Shown here: piece after piece, positions 1-5,931 of the stretch
Layout of the letters: every line of letters begins with the position of its first letter
Numbering within the stretch: the stretch's first letter is position 1
DNA from: Bacteroidota bacterium
GTDB lineage: Bacteria; Bacteroidota; Bacteroidia; Flavobacteriales; Flavobacteriaceae
Assembly (NCBI GenBank): GCA_023393485.1
Contig: JAEWLD010000104.1
Coordinates: 1-9,060 of the forward strand
Reading direction: 5' to 3'
DNA length: 9,060 bases
Notes under the pieces: model-generated
Told to the model about the DNA's origin: nothing
What the model saw: only the letters and a program-made list of their open reading frames with translations
The model's database searches: none
Translations under genes and position numbers: made by a program

Positions 1-25
1 AGCGGGAAGTTTTTGATGTAGGGAA

Positions 26-54
26 GTTGCTAGTTGCTAGTTGCTAGTTGCTAG
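26..54. repeat. GTTGCTA heptamer array, four perfect copies
   Basis: Four exact tandem copies of GTTGCTA lie at 26-32, 33-39, 40-46 and 47-53, followed by one further G. The array is noncoding. A second array (239-268), made of the complementary heptamer in degenerate form, lies about 185 bases downstream, so the two face each other across the hairpin-rich element. Short heptamer arrays like this are, as I recall, common between genes in flavobacteria, but I have not verified this. No function can be read from the sequence. Confidence 0.9.
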
Positions 55-106
55 AAGAAGTTATTTCGGGAGAATAATGTTTCGTGCGTAGCACAATGAA
101 TAATCT

Positions 107-188
107 GCGTTAGGGATTGCAGTGAAAATCCTTTTGTGACCAAAGGAACAAAAGATTGCAACGTAAAGCCCGGCCGACAGGCAACGCC
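107..188. repeat. Hairpin-rich intergenic element, probably a dispersed flavobacterial repeat
   Basis: The element is bounded by GCGTT (107-111) and AACGC (183-187), which are complementary. Inside it, GGATT (114-118) can pair with AATCC (127-131), and CTTTTGT (131-137) with ACAAAAG (148-154). An alternative pairing is TCCTTT (129-134) with AAAGGA (142-147). GATTGCA occurs twice in direct orientation (115-121 and 154-160). The stretch ending in AAAGCCCGGC resembles intergenic elements I recall from other Flavobacterium genomes, so it is probably a dispersed repeat or structured RNA rather than a gene. Neither the strand nor a function can be assigned. The Rfam Flavo-1 family is one candidate identity, not confirmed. 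Confidence 0.45.
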
Positions 189-238
189 AAAAAAGAAATT
201 AAAAAAATTAGTGAATAGTTACGGTTACTGGATTTATC

Positions 239-268
239 TAGCCACTAGCAACTAACCACTAACAACTA
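239..268. repeat. TAGCAAC-type heptamer array, degenerate, inverse of 26-54
   Basis: Four heptamers in register read TAGCCAC, TAGCAAC, TAACCAC and TAACAAC (239-266), followed by TA. TAGCAAC is the exact reverse complement of GTTGCTA, the unit of the array at 26-54. The reverse complement of this array matches the upstream array at 24 of 28 positions. The array ends about 28 bases before the rplY start codon. It is noncoding, and nothing shows whether it affects rplY. Confidence 0.8.
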
Positions 269-296
269 AATATTTATTAACTATAATTTTTTTTCA

Positions 297-914
297 ATGA
301 AATCGATTACGATTAAAGGATCTGAAAGAGAAAGCGTGGGCAAAGTTTCGACTAAAGCCTTGCGTAATGCTGGAATGGTTCCTTGCGTGTTATACGGAGG
401 AAATCAGACGGTACATTTCTCGGCAGAAGAAATTGCATTCAAAAACCTGGTTTACACTCCAAACGCGCACACTGTTGTGATTGATTTGGGCGACAAGAAA
501 TTTGACGCGGTATTGCAGGACATCCAGTTCCACCCGGTATCTGACAAAATGCTGCACGTTGACTTCTACCAATTGTTCGAAGACAAGGAAATCACGATTG
601 AAGTTCCGGTGCGTGTGACTGGTACATCGCCAGGTGTTTTGAACGGTGGCGTTTTGCGTCTGAACCAACGTAAACTGAAAGTGAAAGCGCTTCCGAAAGC
701 GTTGCCTGATTACGTTGATGCCGACATCAGCGAACTCGAAATGGGTAACAAACTGTACGTTACCAAATTGGCAAGCGACAACTACAAATTGTTGCACCCG
801 GACAACACGGTTGTGGCTCAAGTGAGAATTTCACGTGCTGCGATGAAAGCTGCCCAGGAAGCGGCAAAAGCGGCAAAAGCTGGTGCTGCTCCGGCAAAAG
901 GAAAGAAAAAGTAA
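297..914 (+). CDS. rplY: 50S ribosomal protein L25 (L25/TL5/CTC family, long form)
   Basis: This protein binds 5S rRNA in the large ribosomal subunit. The 205-residue product is the long, two-domain (CTC/TL5) form. The N-terminal L25 domain (about 1-92) carries the family landmarks [15 protein letters not shown] (21-35) and [20 protein letters not shown] (73-92). A C-terminal TL5-like beta domain spans about 96-180, and a flexible Ala/Lys-rich tail (181-205) ends in KGKKK, as is common in Bacteroidota. The ATG at 297 gives the expected MKSITIKG start and is preceded by an A/T-rich stretch with no Shine-Dalgarno. I see no TAnnTTTG box in the 90 bases upstream, so transcription may enter from a gene before the window; in flavobacteria this is often prs, which is inference. 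A strong terminator follows 18 bases after the stop codon. Confidence 0.96.
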   Translation: MKSITIKGSERESVGKVSTKALRNAGMVPCVLYGGNQTVHFSAEEIAFKNLVYTPNAHTVVIDLGDKKFDAVLQDIQFHPVSDKMLHVDFYQLFEDKEITIEVPVRVTGTSPGVLNGGVLRLNQRKLKVKALPKALPDYVDADISELEMGNKLYVTKLASDNYKLLHPDNTVVAQVRISRAAMKAAQEAAKAAKAGAAPAKGKKK

Positions 915-932
915 TTTTTCAGGTATAATGAG

Positions 933-958
933 AACCGGTCTTTTGGCCGGTTTTTTTT
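933..958 (+). terminator. Rho-independent terminator of rplY
   Basis: AACCGGTC (933-940) pairs with GGCCGGTT (945-952) across a TTTT loop. This gives eight pairs, one of them a G-T wobble, and runs into eight T residues (951-958). It begins 18 bases after the rplY stop codon. It separates rplY from pth, which has its own promoter motif. Confidence 0.93.
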
Positions 959-996
959 ATGGCGTTGCGCGAAGCTTTTCGATTTTTAAGTATGGT

Positions 997-1029
997 AGAC
1001 CTTGCAGGTTTTGAAAACCTGCAAGGTCT
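997..1029. repeat. 33-bp perfect palindrome, two 16-base arms around one base
   Basis: The left arm AGACCTTGCAGGTTTT (997-1012) and the right arm AAAACCTGCAAGGTCT (1014-1029) are exact reverse complements around a single G at 1013. The element lies between the rplY terminator and the pth promoter and is not followed by a T-run, so it is not a conventional terminator. I recall near-identical ACCTTGCAGGT-type palindromes scattered between genes in flavobacterial genomes; this is recollection, not a search result. It could be a mobile palindromic repeat, a transcript-end stabiliser or a protein-binding site. Confidence 0.9.
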
Positions 1030-1120
1030 TCTCAAAACGATCAATGTTTCCATTCCAAAAATGACGCAACCGCGAAAAAACGCAAATTCAACAACGTACA
1101 TTCAAAAGTTTAGAAAAACC

Positions 1121-1162
1121 TTTGGAATTTGGGATTTGCGCTTTGGAATTTTACTTTTGCTT
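1121..1162. repeat. TTTGNNN heptamer array overlapping the pth promoter
   Basis: Six consecutive heptamers in perfect register read TTTGGAA, TTTGGGA, TTTGCGC, TTTGGAA, TTTTACT and TTTGCTT. The first and fourth units sit in an 11-base direct repeat, CTTTGGAATTT (1120-1130 and 1141-1151), with a 21-base offset. The array provides both the TTTG of a candidate -33 element (1128-1131) and the TTTG of the -7 box (1156-1159), which are exactly four units apart. Confidence 0.75.
1128..1159 (+). promoter_or_regulatory. Predicted Bacteroidota-type promoter of pth
   Basis: TACTTTTG (1152-1159) matches the -7 consensus TAnnTTTG exactly. A TTTG at 1128-1131 lies 20 bases upstream, within the usual range for the -33 element; other TTTG copies at 1121, 1135 and 1142 are spaced less well. 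The predicted transcript start is about 1163-1168, which leaves a leader of roughly 55 bases before the ATG at 1221. The prediction rests on motif and position only. Confidence 0.6.
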
Positions 1163-1220
1163 CATGAATTGGCTCACCCATGTTTTCAAACCGAAAGAAA
1201 AAACTCCAAAACAAGACCCA

Positions 1221-1787
1221 ATGAAAAAATTCTTGATCGCCGGACTCGGCAACATCGGCGCCGAATACGCAAATACACGCCACAATATCGGGTTCAAAGT
1301 TTTGGATTTTTTGGCCGGCAAAGAATCGTTATCGTTCGAAACGGTAAAACTCGGCGCAATGACACAATACAAATTCAAAGCGCGCACCTTCTTTTTGCTC
1401 AAGCCAAATACCTATATGAACCTCAGCGGAAAGTCTCTCAAGTATTGGATTGACAAAGAAAACATCCCGCTCGAAAACGTCTTGGTCATCACCGATGATT
1501 TAAATTTGCCGTTCGGTTCAATCCGCATCCGGCCAAAAGGTTCAGACGGCGGCCACAACGGGCTGAAATCCATCCAACAAGTCTTGGGTACCGCCGATTA
1601 CCCGCGCTTTCGTTTCGGGATTAGCGATGAATTCAAAAAAGGCCAGCAAGTGGATTATGTACTCGGCGAATGGAGCGAGGATGAAAAAGCCAAATTGCCT
1701 GAGCGGTTAGAAATCGCCGTAGAAATCATTCGTTCGTTTGGCACTGCAGGAATCGGCAATACAATGAGCGCGTTTAATGGCAAGTAA
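1221..1787 (+). CDS. pth: Peptidyl-tRNA hydrolase
   Basis: The enzyme frees tRNA from peptidyl-tRNAs that drop off the ribosome by cleaving the peptide-tRNA ester bond; it acts in the cytosol and is normally essential. The 188 residues match the family length (E. coli about 194). All the usual active-site positions are present: N11 in GLGNIG, catalytic H21 in TRHNIGF, M66-N67 in NTYMNLSG, D92 in VITDDLNLPFG, and N113 in SDGGHNG. The C-terminus has the typical YVLGEW and ERLEIAVEII helix. I start the gene at ATG 1221 (MKKFLIAGLGN). The frame is open further upstream: an ATG at 1164 would add 19 residues (MNWLTHVFKPK...), but it falls on the predicted transcription start, and that extension is lysine-rich and unlike the Pth fold. 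No Shine-Dalgarno is obvious. Transcription may end at the hairpin at 1950-1973, which is weak on this strand. Confidence 0.96.
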   Translation: MKKFLIAGLGNIGAEYANTRHNIGFKVLDFLAGKESLSFETVKLGAMTQYKFKARTFFLLKPNTYMNLSGKSLKYWIDKENIPLENVLVITDDLNLPFGSIRIRPKGSDGGHNGLKSIQQVLGTADYPRFRFGISDEFKKGQQVDYVLGEWSEDEKAKLPERLEIAVEIIRSFGTAGIGNTMSAFNGK

Positions 1788-1790
1788 AGA

Positions 1791-1818
1791 AAGCTATAAG
1801 CTGTAAGCTATAAACTAC
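1791..1818. repeat. AAGCTAT heptamer array just after pth
   Basis: Four units in register read AAGCTAT, AAGCTGT, AAGCTAT and AAACTAC. The array starts three bases after the pth stop codon. It has the same seven-base periodicity and similar copy number as the arrays around rplY, but a different unit. The rest of the interval (1819-1940) contains the 10-base palindrome CGAAGCTTCG and nothing else that I can assign. Confidence 0.75.
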
Positions 1819-1944
1819 ATGTTGAAGCCGAAAATCGTATTTTTGGCGAAGCTTCGTCCATTGAAAAATCAAACCATCAATACTCAAAAATAGCTTTACT
1901 AAATGAGAGTTTGGAGCACGAGCCAAACGACCAAAGTTTACAGC

Positions 1945-1973
1945 AAAAAAAAAGCGGCCCTAAAGCCGCTTTT
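1945..1973 (-). terminator. Rho-independent terminator of the metalloprotease gene
   Basis: On the minus strand, AAAAGCGGC (1973-1965) pairs with GCCGCTTTT (1958-1950) across a six-base loop, giving nine pairs and a T-run of nine (1953-1945). It starts 19 bases after the protease stop codon. Read on the plus strand, the same hairpin is followed by only four T residues, so it may also stop pth transcripts, less efficiently. Confidence 0.9.
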
Positions 1974-1992
1974 CCATTTTCTATACAAATCG

Positions 1993-4707
1993 TTATTGAA
2001 CAACGATCTTCTTGACCATTTTCTTGTTGCCGTCTTGAACCGTGACAAGGTAAATTCCTGTTTCGGCGTTGTTCAGCGCAATATTCTGGACGAATAAACC
2101 TGTATTGGTATACTTATTCTCAAATACTTTACGGCCGCGGATATCGTGTACTGTAATAGCTACATCGCTTGCCGTCGGAGAAGTATATTCAAGGGTGAAT
2201 GTTCCAGAGTTCGGGTTCGGATATATTGCGAAGTTCGCTTCGTCTACACCCGGAATACCGAGTACACATCCGAAATCCAATCCCCATGAAACTACTGTTC
2301 CTGAATCTTGCAAATAAAAATCCTGTGCCATCAACGTCCATGTTCCATTGGTCGGTTTACCTTGGAAGCCTCCGGTGCCACCAAAAGTCTGGAAAGGATT
2401 ATATGTTCCCGAAAGCGGCGAACTTACGCACTGCAACGTACCTGAACCGTCTTTGAAAGTAAGGTTGGCATTTGTAAATTGTCCGACTGAGTTGCAAGGA
2501 CGTTGGAGCAATGTCCTGGTTGTTCCATCAGGGTGCTTCAATTTCACAACCAAATCGCCCATATATGTGTGGTTGATTGAAACGTTAGCCTTCATATTCG
2601 AGGCAACGATAGTTCCAGGAGTAACCATAGACAAAGTCGACTCTACGACCGCGCCGCTTTGGTTAGCACCTACTCCATCAGGAATAGCGAGGTTTGGCGT
2701 TACCGAACCTACATTACAGCTATAGCCAATCGAAAACGCAGTAGAATTTACCGCAAAATAAATGTGTCCGGTAGGCTGGATCCAGATGCGGCAGTTTTCG
2801 CCGGTAACAGCTGGTACGACGATGTTTTCGCTTCCGTCATTAGGCGTCGCAGAAGCAAGCATGTAAGGCCATGTCATGCCTCCATCTGTAGACATTTTGA
2901 TATTCACCGTGTCTGAACCTGGCAAACCTGTGGTTCCTGCAACGTTCCAGGTAATTGTCTGTGTGCTGCCCTGATCCCAGTTCAACCCAAATGAACTTTG
3001 CGATGTAACTTTGAATGGCCCGATCGTAGGGCTAACCGTGATGACATTAGCGTCTTTTTTAGTTTGACCGGCATTCGGATGTTGATCCCTTGCAGTAAAG
3101 TTGAAATTCAAAGTACGGCCAATTGTTGAAACCGATTCCCATGTGCCTTCGAGTTGTCCGGCCAAAACAGCGCTCAGTTGCGGCAAAATCCTTACCGGGC
3201 TTTCGTTGTGCATATAAGTTCTCCAGTTCGGGCCTACTGCTTTTGTTCCGAAACAGACGCTGTTTTCGTCGATCACCGTACCGTTGGCATTGTCATTTTG
3301 CTCCCAAACGTAAGTCAAGGTATCGCCATCGGCATCAGAGCCGCTACCCGTAAGGATAAATGCCGTCCCTTTTGGAATGGTGTAGTCTGCGCCTGCATCT
3401 ACAACAGGAGGCGTGTTCACTCCACTTAATGAAACGTTCGTAGAGCAGTTATGTGCAGCTTGATTCAAGTTAGTTTGCATTTGGAAAATGCTTCTGTAAG
3501 CGAACATCGCTATGGAGTGCGCCTGAACGTCAAAGCTGCCGGTTACACCTGCATAACCCATGATAGTAACTCCCGAGCCTGGCTCGATGTTAACACCTGA
3601 GCCTTCAACGCCATATGAAAACGTGTGGTTCGCGCCCAATTGGTGGCCCATTTCGTGGATAACGTAATCGATGTCAAAATTATCTCCTTCAGGAATGCCG
3701 TCAGATGGCGACGTAAATCCTGAACCTTTGTTTTTGTCAGTAGTCGATGCCGTGTCATCAACACAAATACAACCAATGCAACCAGCGTTTCCGCCGCCGC
3801 CTGAAGCGCCAAACAAGTGTCCGATGTCATACGCCGCGTTGCCCAATACGTTGGTCAAAGTATTTTGCAACTCAGCATTCCAGGCGCCGCCTGAACCGGT
3901 AGCTGCGTTCGAATACGGGTCCGATGCCGCGCTGGTATAAATTACCAGGTTGTTGTTTGCAATGATTTGAAGTTTAACCGCCATGTCAACGTCGAGAACG
4001 CCGTTAACCCTTGTCATGGTAGCGTTCATTGCCGCAAGTGCTCCGGCAACCGTACCACCGTGATAGGCTGTATATTCGCCAGTACATGACAAAGCCAAAC
4101 GGTAAGTCCTGAATATCTGGTTGTCTGACCTTGAGGTTTCGCCAACGCGGCCAGCCAATTCGGCATTGATCGCAACGTCTTCTGTAGAACAATTAAAAGG
4201 CAAGCTGTTTCTTACGCGAGTCTTTGAATCAAACACTACATAAACTGAACGGTCTCTTGTATATGGCTCAATGAATTCAGCGCCTTGTCCTGACCGTAAC
4301 ACCATCGTAGAAAGACCTTTCTCTGGCGAAAGGCTAAATCTGATGTATGCTGACTTATCTGTAACACCGCGTCCTACAAAAGACTGGATTTCCGGATATT
4401 GAGCCCTGAGTTCAGGAGCAAAGTTTGAAGTTTCCCAAACGTTGAATTTTTCGTCGCCGTTTACCGTCGGAAGCGTGATTTCAACGCCTTTTCCGGTGCC
4501 GACTTCAGTGATTCCGGCCAGGGATTGTTTAAAAGCCTGGAGGTCAACTTCCATCAGCTGCTGATTGGTAGAGTAGGTTTCCTGCTCCCTGATCCGCTCA
4601 GAGCTACTGAGTTTTTCTGTGGATGCTGCCCGCCAAGGCGAACGTTTTTGCGCTTCGGCATATCCGAAAGCCAGCATCAACGCCATGCATAGTAATACTT
4701 TTTTCAT
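1993..4707 (-). CDS. Secreted reprolysin-like zinc metalloprotease with P-domain and T9SS type A sorting domain
   Basis: This is a 904-residue multidomain protein. A signal peptide (about 1-19, MKKVLLCMALMLAFGYAEA) directs export. Residues about 20-195 look like a propeptide. The metzincin domain (about 196-421) carries the zinc motif HEMGHQLGANH (351-361), with H351, H355 and H361 as ligands and E352 as catalytic base, and the Met-turn at M383 (TIMGYAG). Residues about 432-475 resemble a PKD or cadherin-like beta domain, and a second beta-rich module spans about 556-663. A proprotein-convertase P-domain (about 664-814) follows. The C-terminal 80 residues (FAIYPNPNSG to KKIVVQ) are a T9SS type A sorting domain, so the protein should cross the outer membrane and be released or anchored at the surface. 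The ATG at 4707 is chosen because the signal peptide begins there; the frame stays open to 4794, but that extra stretch overlaps the promoter. The substrate is unknown; a role in nutrient protein degradation is inference. Confidence 0.93.
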   Translation of the reverse strand: MKKVLLCMALMLAFGYAEAQKRSPWRAASTEKLSSSERIREQETYSTNQQLMEVDLQAFKQSLAGITEVGTGKGVEITLPTVNGDEKFNVWETSNFAPELRAQYPEIQSFVGRGVTDKSAYIRFSLSPEKGLSTMVLRSGQGAEFIEPYTRDRSVYVVFDSKTRVRNSLPFNCSTEDVAINAELAGRVGETSRSDNQIFRTYRLALSCTGEYTAYHGGTVAGALAAMNATMTRVNGVLDVDMAVKLQIIANNNLVIYTSAASDPYSNAATGSGGAWNAELQNTLTNVLGNAAYDIGHLFGASGGGGNAGCIGCICVDDTASTTDKNKGSGFTSPSDGIPEGDNFDIDYVIHEMGHQLGANHTFSYGVEGSGVNIEPGSGVTIMGYAGVTGSFDVQAHSIAMFAYRSIFQMQTNLNQAAHNCSTNVSLSGVNTPPVVDAGADYTIPKGTAFILTGSGSDADGDTLTYVWEQNDNANGTVIDENSVCFGTKAVGPNWRTYMHNESPVRILPQLSAVLAGQLEGTWESVSTIGRTLNFNFTARDQHPNAGQTKKDANVITVSPTIGPFKVTSQSSFGLNWDQGSTQTITWNVAGTTGLPGSDTVNIKMSTDGGMTWPYMLASATPNDGSENIVVPAVTGENCRIWIQPTGHIYFAVNSTAFSIGYSCNVGSVTPNLAIPDGVGANQSGAVVESTLSMVTPGTIVASNMKANVSINHTYMGDLVVKLKHPDGTTRTLLQRPCNSVGQFTNANLTFKDGSGTLQCVSSPLSGTYNPFQTFGGTGGFQGKPTNGTWTLMAQDFYLQDSGTVVSWGLDFGCVLGIPGVDEANFAIYPNPNSGTFTLEYTSPTASDVAITVHDIRGRKVFENKYTNTGLFVQNIALNNAETGIYLVTVQDGNKKMVKKIVVQ

Positions 4708-4735
4708 TTTTTTTAAGTTGATTTGAATAGAAAAG

Positions 4736-4764
4736 CAAAAATAACATATTTTTTTAATTATCAA
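4736..4764 (-). promoter_or_regulatory. Predicted promoter of the metalloprotease gene
   Basis: Reading the minus strand, TTG (4764-4762) is followed after 18 bases by TATTTTTG (4743-4736), an exact TAnnTTTG -7 box. The start of transcription would fall near 4730, giving a leader of roughly 20-25 bases before the ATG at 4707. This supports 4707 over the upstream in-frame starts. Confidence 0.65.
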
Positions 4765-4799
4765 TGGGATGTAATACATTTTATGCGTGTACATTGGGT

Positions 4800-4838
4800 A
4801 AACACGGCGGCATTAAATCGACAAAAAAACGCGTGTTT
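4800..4838. promoter_or_regulatory. Possible operator: AAACACG-N25-CGTGTTT
   Basis: AAACACG (4800-4806) and CGTGTTT (4832-4838) are perfect inverted copies whose centres are 32 bases apart. They lie between the two divergent promoters, and the right arm covers the position where a -33 element for ribF would be expected. Seven-base arms can arise by chance in a 170-base spacer, so this is a weak call. Confidence 0.2.
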
Positions 4839-4852
4839 CTGAAAAGTATAAT

Positions 4853-4860
4853 TAAATTTG
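4853..4860 (+). promoter_or_regulatory. Predicted -7 box of ribF
   Basis: TAAATTTG matches TAnnTTTG exactly. No good TTG -33 element lies 17-21 bases upstream. Transcription would begin near 4864-4867, about 16 bases before the TTG start at 4882. This excludes the other in-frame TTG (4858), which lies inside the box. Confidence 0.5.
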
Positions 4861-4881
4861 CCCCGGCTTAGAAACCCAAGT

Positions 4882-5811
4882 TTGAAAGTATTCGATTCCA
4901 TAGCGACATTCCATTCAACGCGCCAGACAATCATCACCATCGGCACATTTGACGGCGTCCACATCGGGCACCGGAAGATTATCGACCGCGTGGTTCACGA
5001 TGCTTCGGCGAAAGGACTCGAAAGCGTAATCCTGACGTTTTTTCCGCATCCGCGAATCGTATTGCACGGTGGCGACGGCATCAAATTGCTCAACACGCTC
5101 GACGAGAAAAAGTCATTGCTTGAAGCCGCCGGGCTTGAAAATCTGATTATCCATCCGTTTGACGAGGCCTTTGCCAACCTGACGGCGCGTGAATTCGTCG
5201 AGACCGTTTTGGTCAAAAAACTCAACATCGCAAAAATCATCATCGGACATGATCATCGCTTTGGTAAAAACCGCGATGCCGGAATTGAGGATTTAATCGC
5301 TTTTGGAAAGGAGTTCGGCTTTGAAGTCGAACAGATTCCGGCGCAGGAAATCGATGCTGTCTCAGTCAGCTCGACAAAAATCCGGAATGCGCTTTTTGAC
5401 GGGAAAATGGAACTCGCCAACAATTATCTGGGCTACAACTATTTCCTGACCGGCACCGTGATCAGAGGAAAACAGCTCGGCCGAACAATCGGGTTCCCCA
5501 CGGCAAACATCAAAATCGCTGAAAGCTATAAACTTGTTCCCAAAAATGGGATTTACGTCGCACAAAGCATGATCGATGGCCAGCTTGTGCGCGGCATGCT
5601 CAGTATCGGCACCAATCCAACCGTTGGCGGAAAGGACTTGTCAATCGAAATTTATTACATTGGTTTTGAAGGCGACCTTTACGGAAAGACGTTGTCTATC
5701 GAGATGCTGCACTTTATCCGCGACGAGGAAAAATTTGATTCACTCGATGCCCTCAAAGCAGCCATAGCCAAGGATCAGGCCGCTGCGCTCGCCTATTTTG
5801 AGCGCCAATAA
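4882..5811 (+). CDS. ribF: Bifunctional riboflavin kinase / FAD synthetase (TTG start)
   Basis: The enzyme phosphorylates riboflavin to FMN and adenylylates FMN to FAD, supplying flavin cofactors in the cytosol. The 309-residue product has the normal two-domain layout. The N-terminal FMN adenylyltransferase domain (about 15-180) has GTFDGVHIGHRK (21-32) with the nucleotidyltransferase HxGH signature, FFPHP (53-57), GHDHRFGKNRDAG (122-134) and SSTKIRNAL (163-171). The C-terminal kinase domain (about 185-309) has GRTIGFPTANI (200-210), NGIYVA (222-227), SIGTNPTVGG (241-250), and IEIYYIGFEGDLYGK with its conserved acidic residue. The frame contains no ATG before residue 176 and a stop at 4849-4851, so initiation must use TTG at 4858 or 4882. 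I choose 4882 because it gives the family-typical start (M)KVFDSIATFHS and lies just after the -7 box. No clean terminator follows. Confidence 0.95.
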   Translation: MKVFDSIATFHSTRQTIITIGTFDGVHIGHRKIIDRVVHDASAKGLESVILTFFPHPRIVLHGGDGIKLLNTLDEKKSLLEAAGLENLIIHPFDEAFANLTAREFVETVLVKKLNIAKIIIGHDHRFGKNRDAGIEDLIAFGKEFGFEVEQIPAQEIDAVSVSSTKIRNALFDGKMELANNYLGYNYFLTGTVIRGKQLGRTIGFPTANIKIAESYKLVPKNGIYVAQSMIDGQLVRGMLSIGTNPTVGGKDLSIEIYYIGFEGDLYGKTLSIEMLHFIRDEEKFDSLDALKAAIAKDQAAALAYFERQ

Positions 5812-5855
5812 GCGCTACATTTCCCTATTAAATTTTTATTAAAAGCGAAAACGCG

Positions 5856-5928
5856 GTTGGTTTTTTTGTTAAATTTATAGTACAAAAAATGTTGCACGCG
5901 GGCATTTTTAAATCCACCAAAAACCAAC
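5856..5928 (+). promoter_or_regulatory. Nested inverted repeats ending at the start of the small membrane protein gene
   Basis: An outer pair GTTGGTTTTT (5856-5865) and AAAAACCAAC (5919-5928) is perfectly complementary over ten bases. Inside it, AAAAATG (5885-5891) pairs with CATTTTT (5903-5909) around an 11-base loop. The right outer arm ends three bases before the ATG at 5932 and would cover the ribosome-binding region if the RNA folded this way. The outer left arm is transcribed only if RNA enters from ribF or from a promoter upstream of 5856. TAAATTTA at 5870-5877, one base off the -7 consensus, could start a transcript that lacks the left arm. Confidence 0.35.
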
Positions 5929-5931
5929 ATT

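Noticed and set aside
1..296. A CRISPR array or tRNA in the repeat-rich left end.
   Set aside because: The repeats are seven bases long and directly abutting with no spacers, and no cloverleaf can be drawn.
390..821. Minus-strand 143-codon frame opposite rplY.
   Set aside because: It is antisense to a clear ribosomal protein gene, and its residue pattern is what the complement of that gene would give.
997..1029. The palindrome as a second terminator or an attachment site.
   Set aside because: No T-run follows it on either strand, and no integrase or element boundary lies nearby.
959..1453. Long open frame of 164 codons across the rplY-pth spacer and into pth.
   Set aside because: It reads through the palindrome and overlaps pth in another frame, its composition is Arg/Lys/Gln-rich noise, and it matches no family I know.
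3543..3830. Minus-strand frame inside the metalloprotease gene, and several plus-strand frames across it.
   Set aside because: They are shadows of the 904-residue protein, with no recognisable domain and no start signals.
5841..5868. Possible terminator of ribF: GCG-AAAA-CGC followed by a T-rich run.
   Set aside because: The stem has only three pairs and the T-run is separated from it by GGTTGG, so it does not meet the pattern of an intrinsic terminator.
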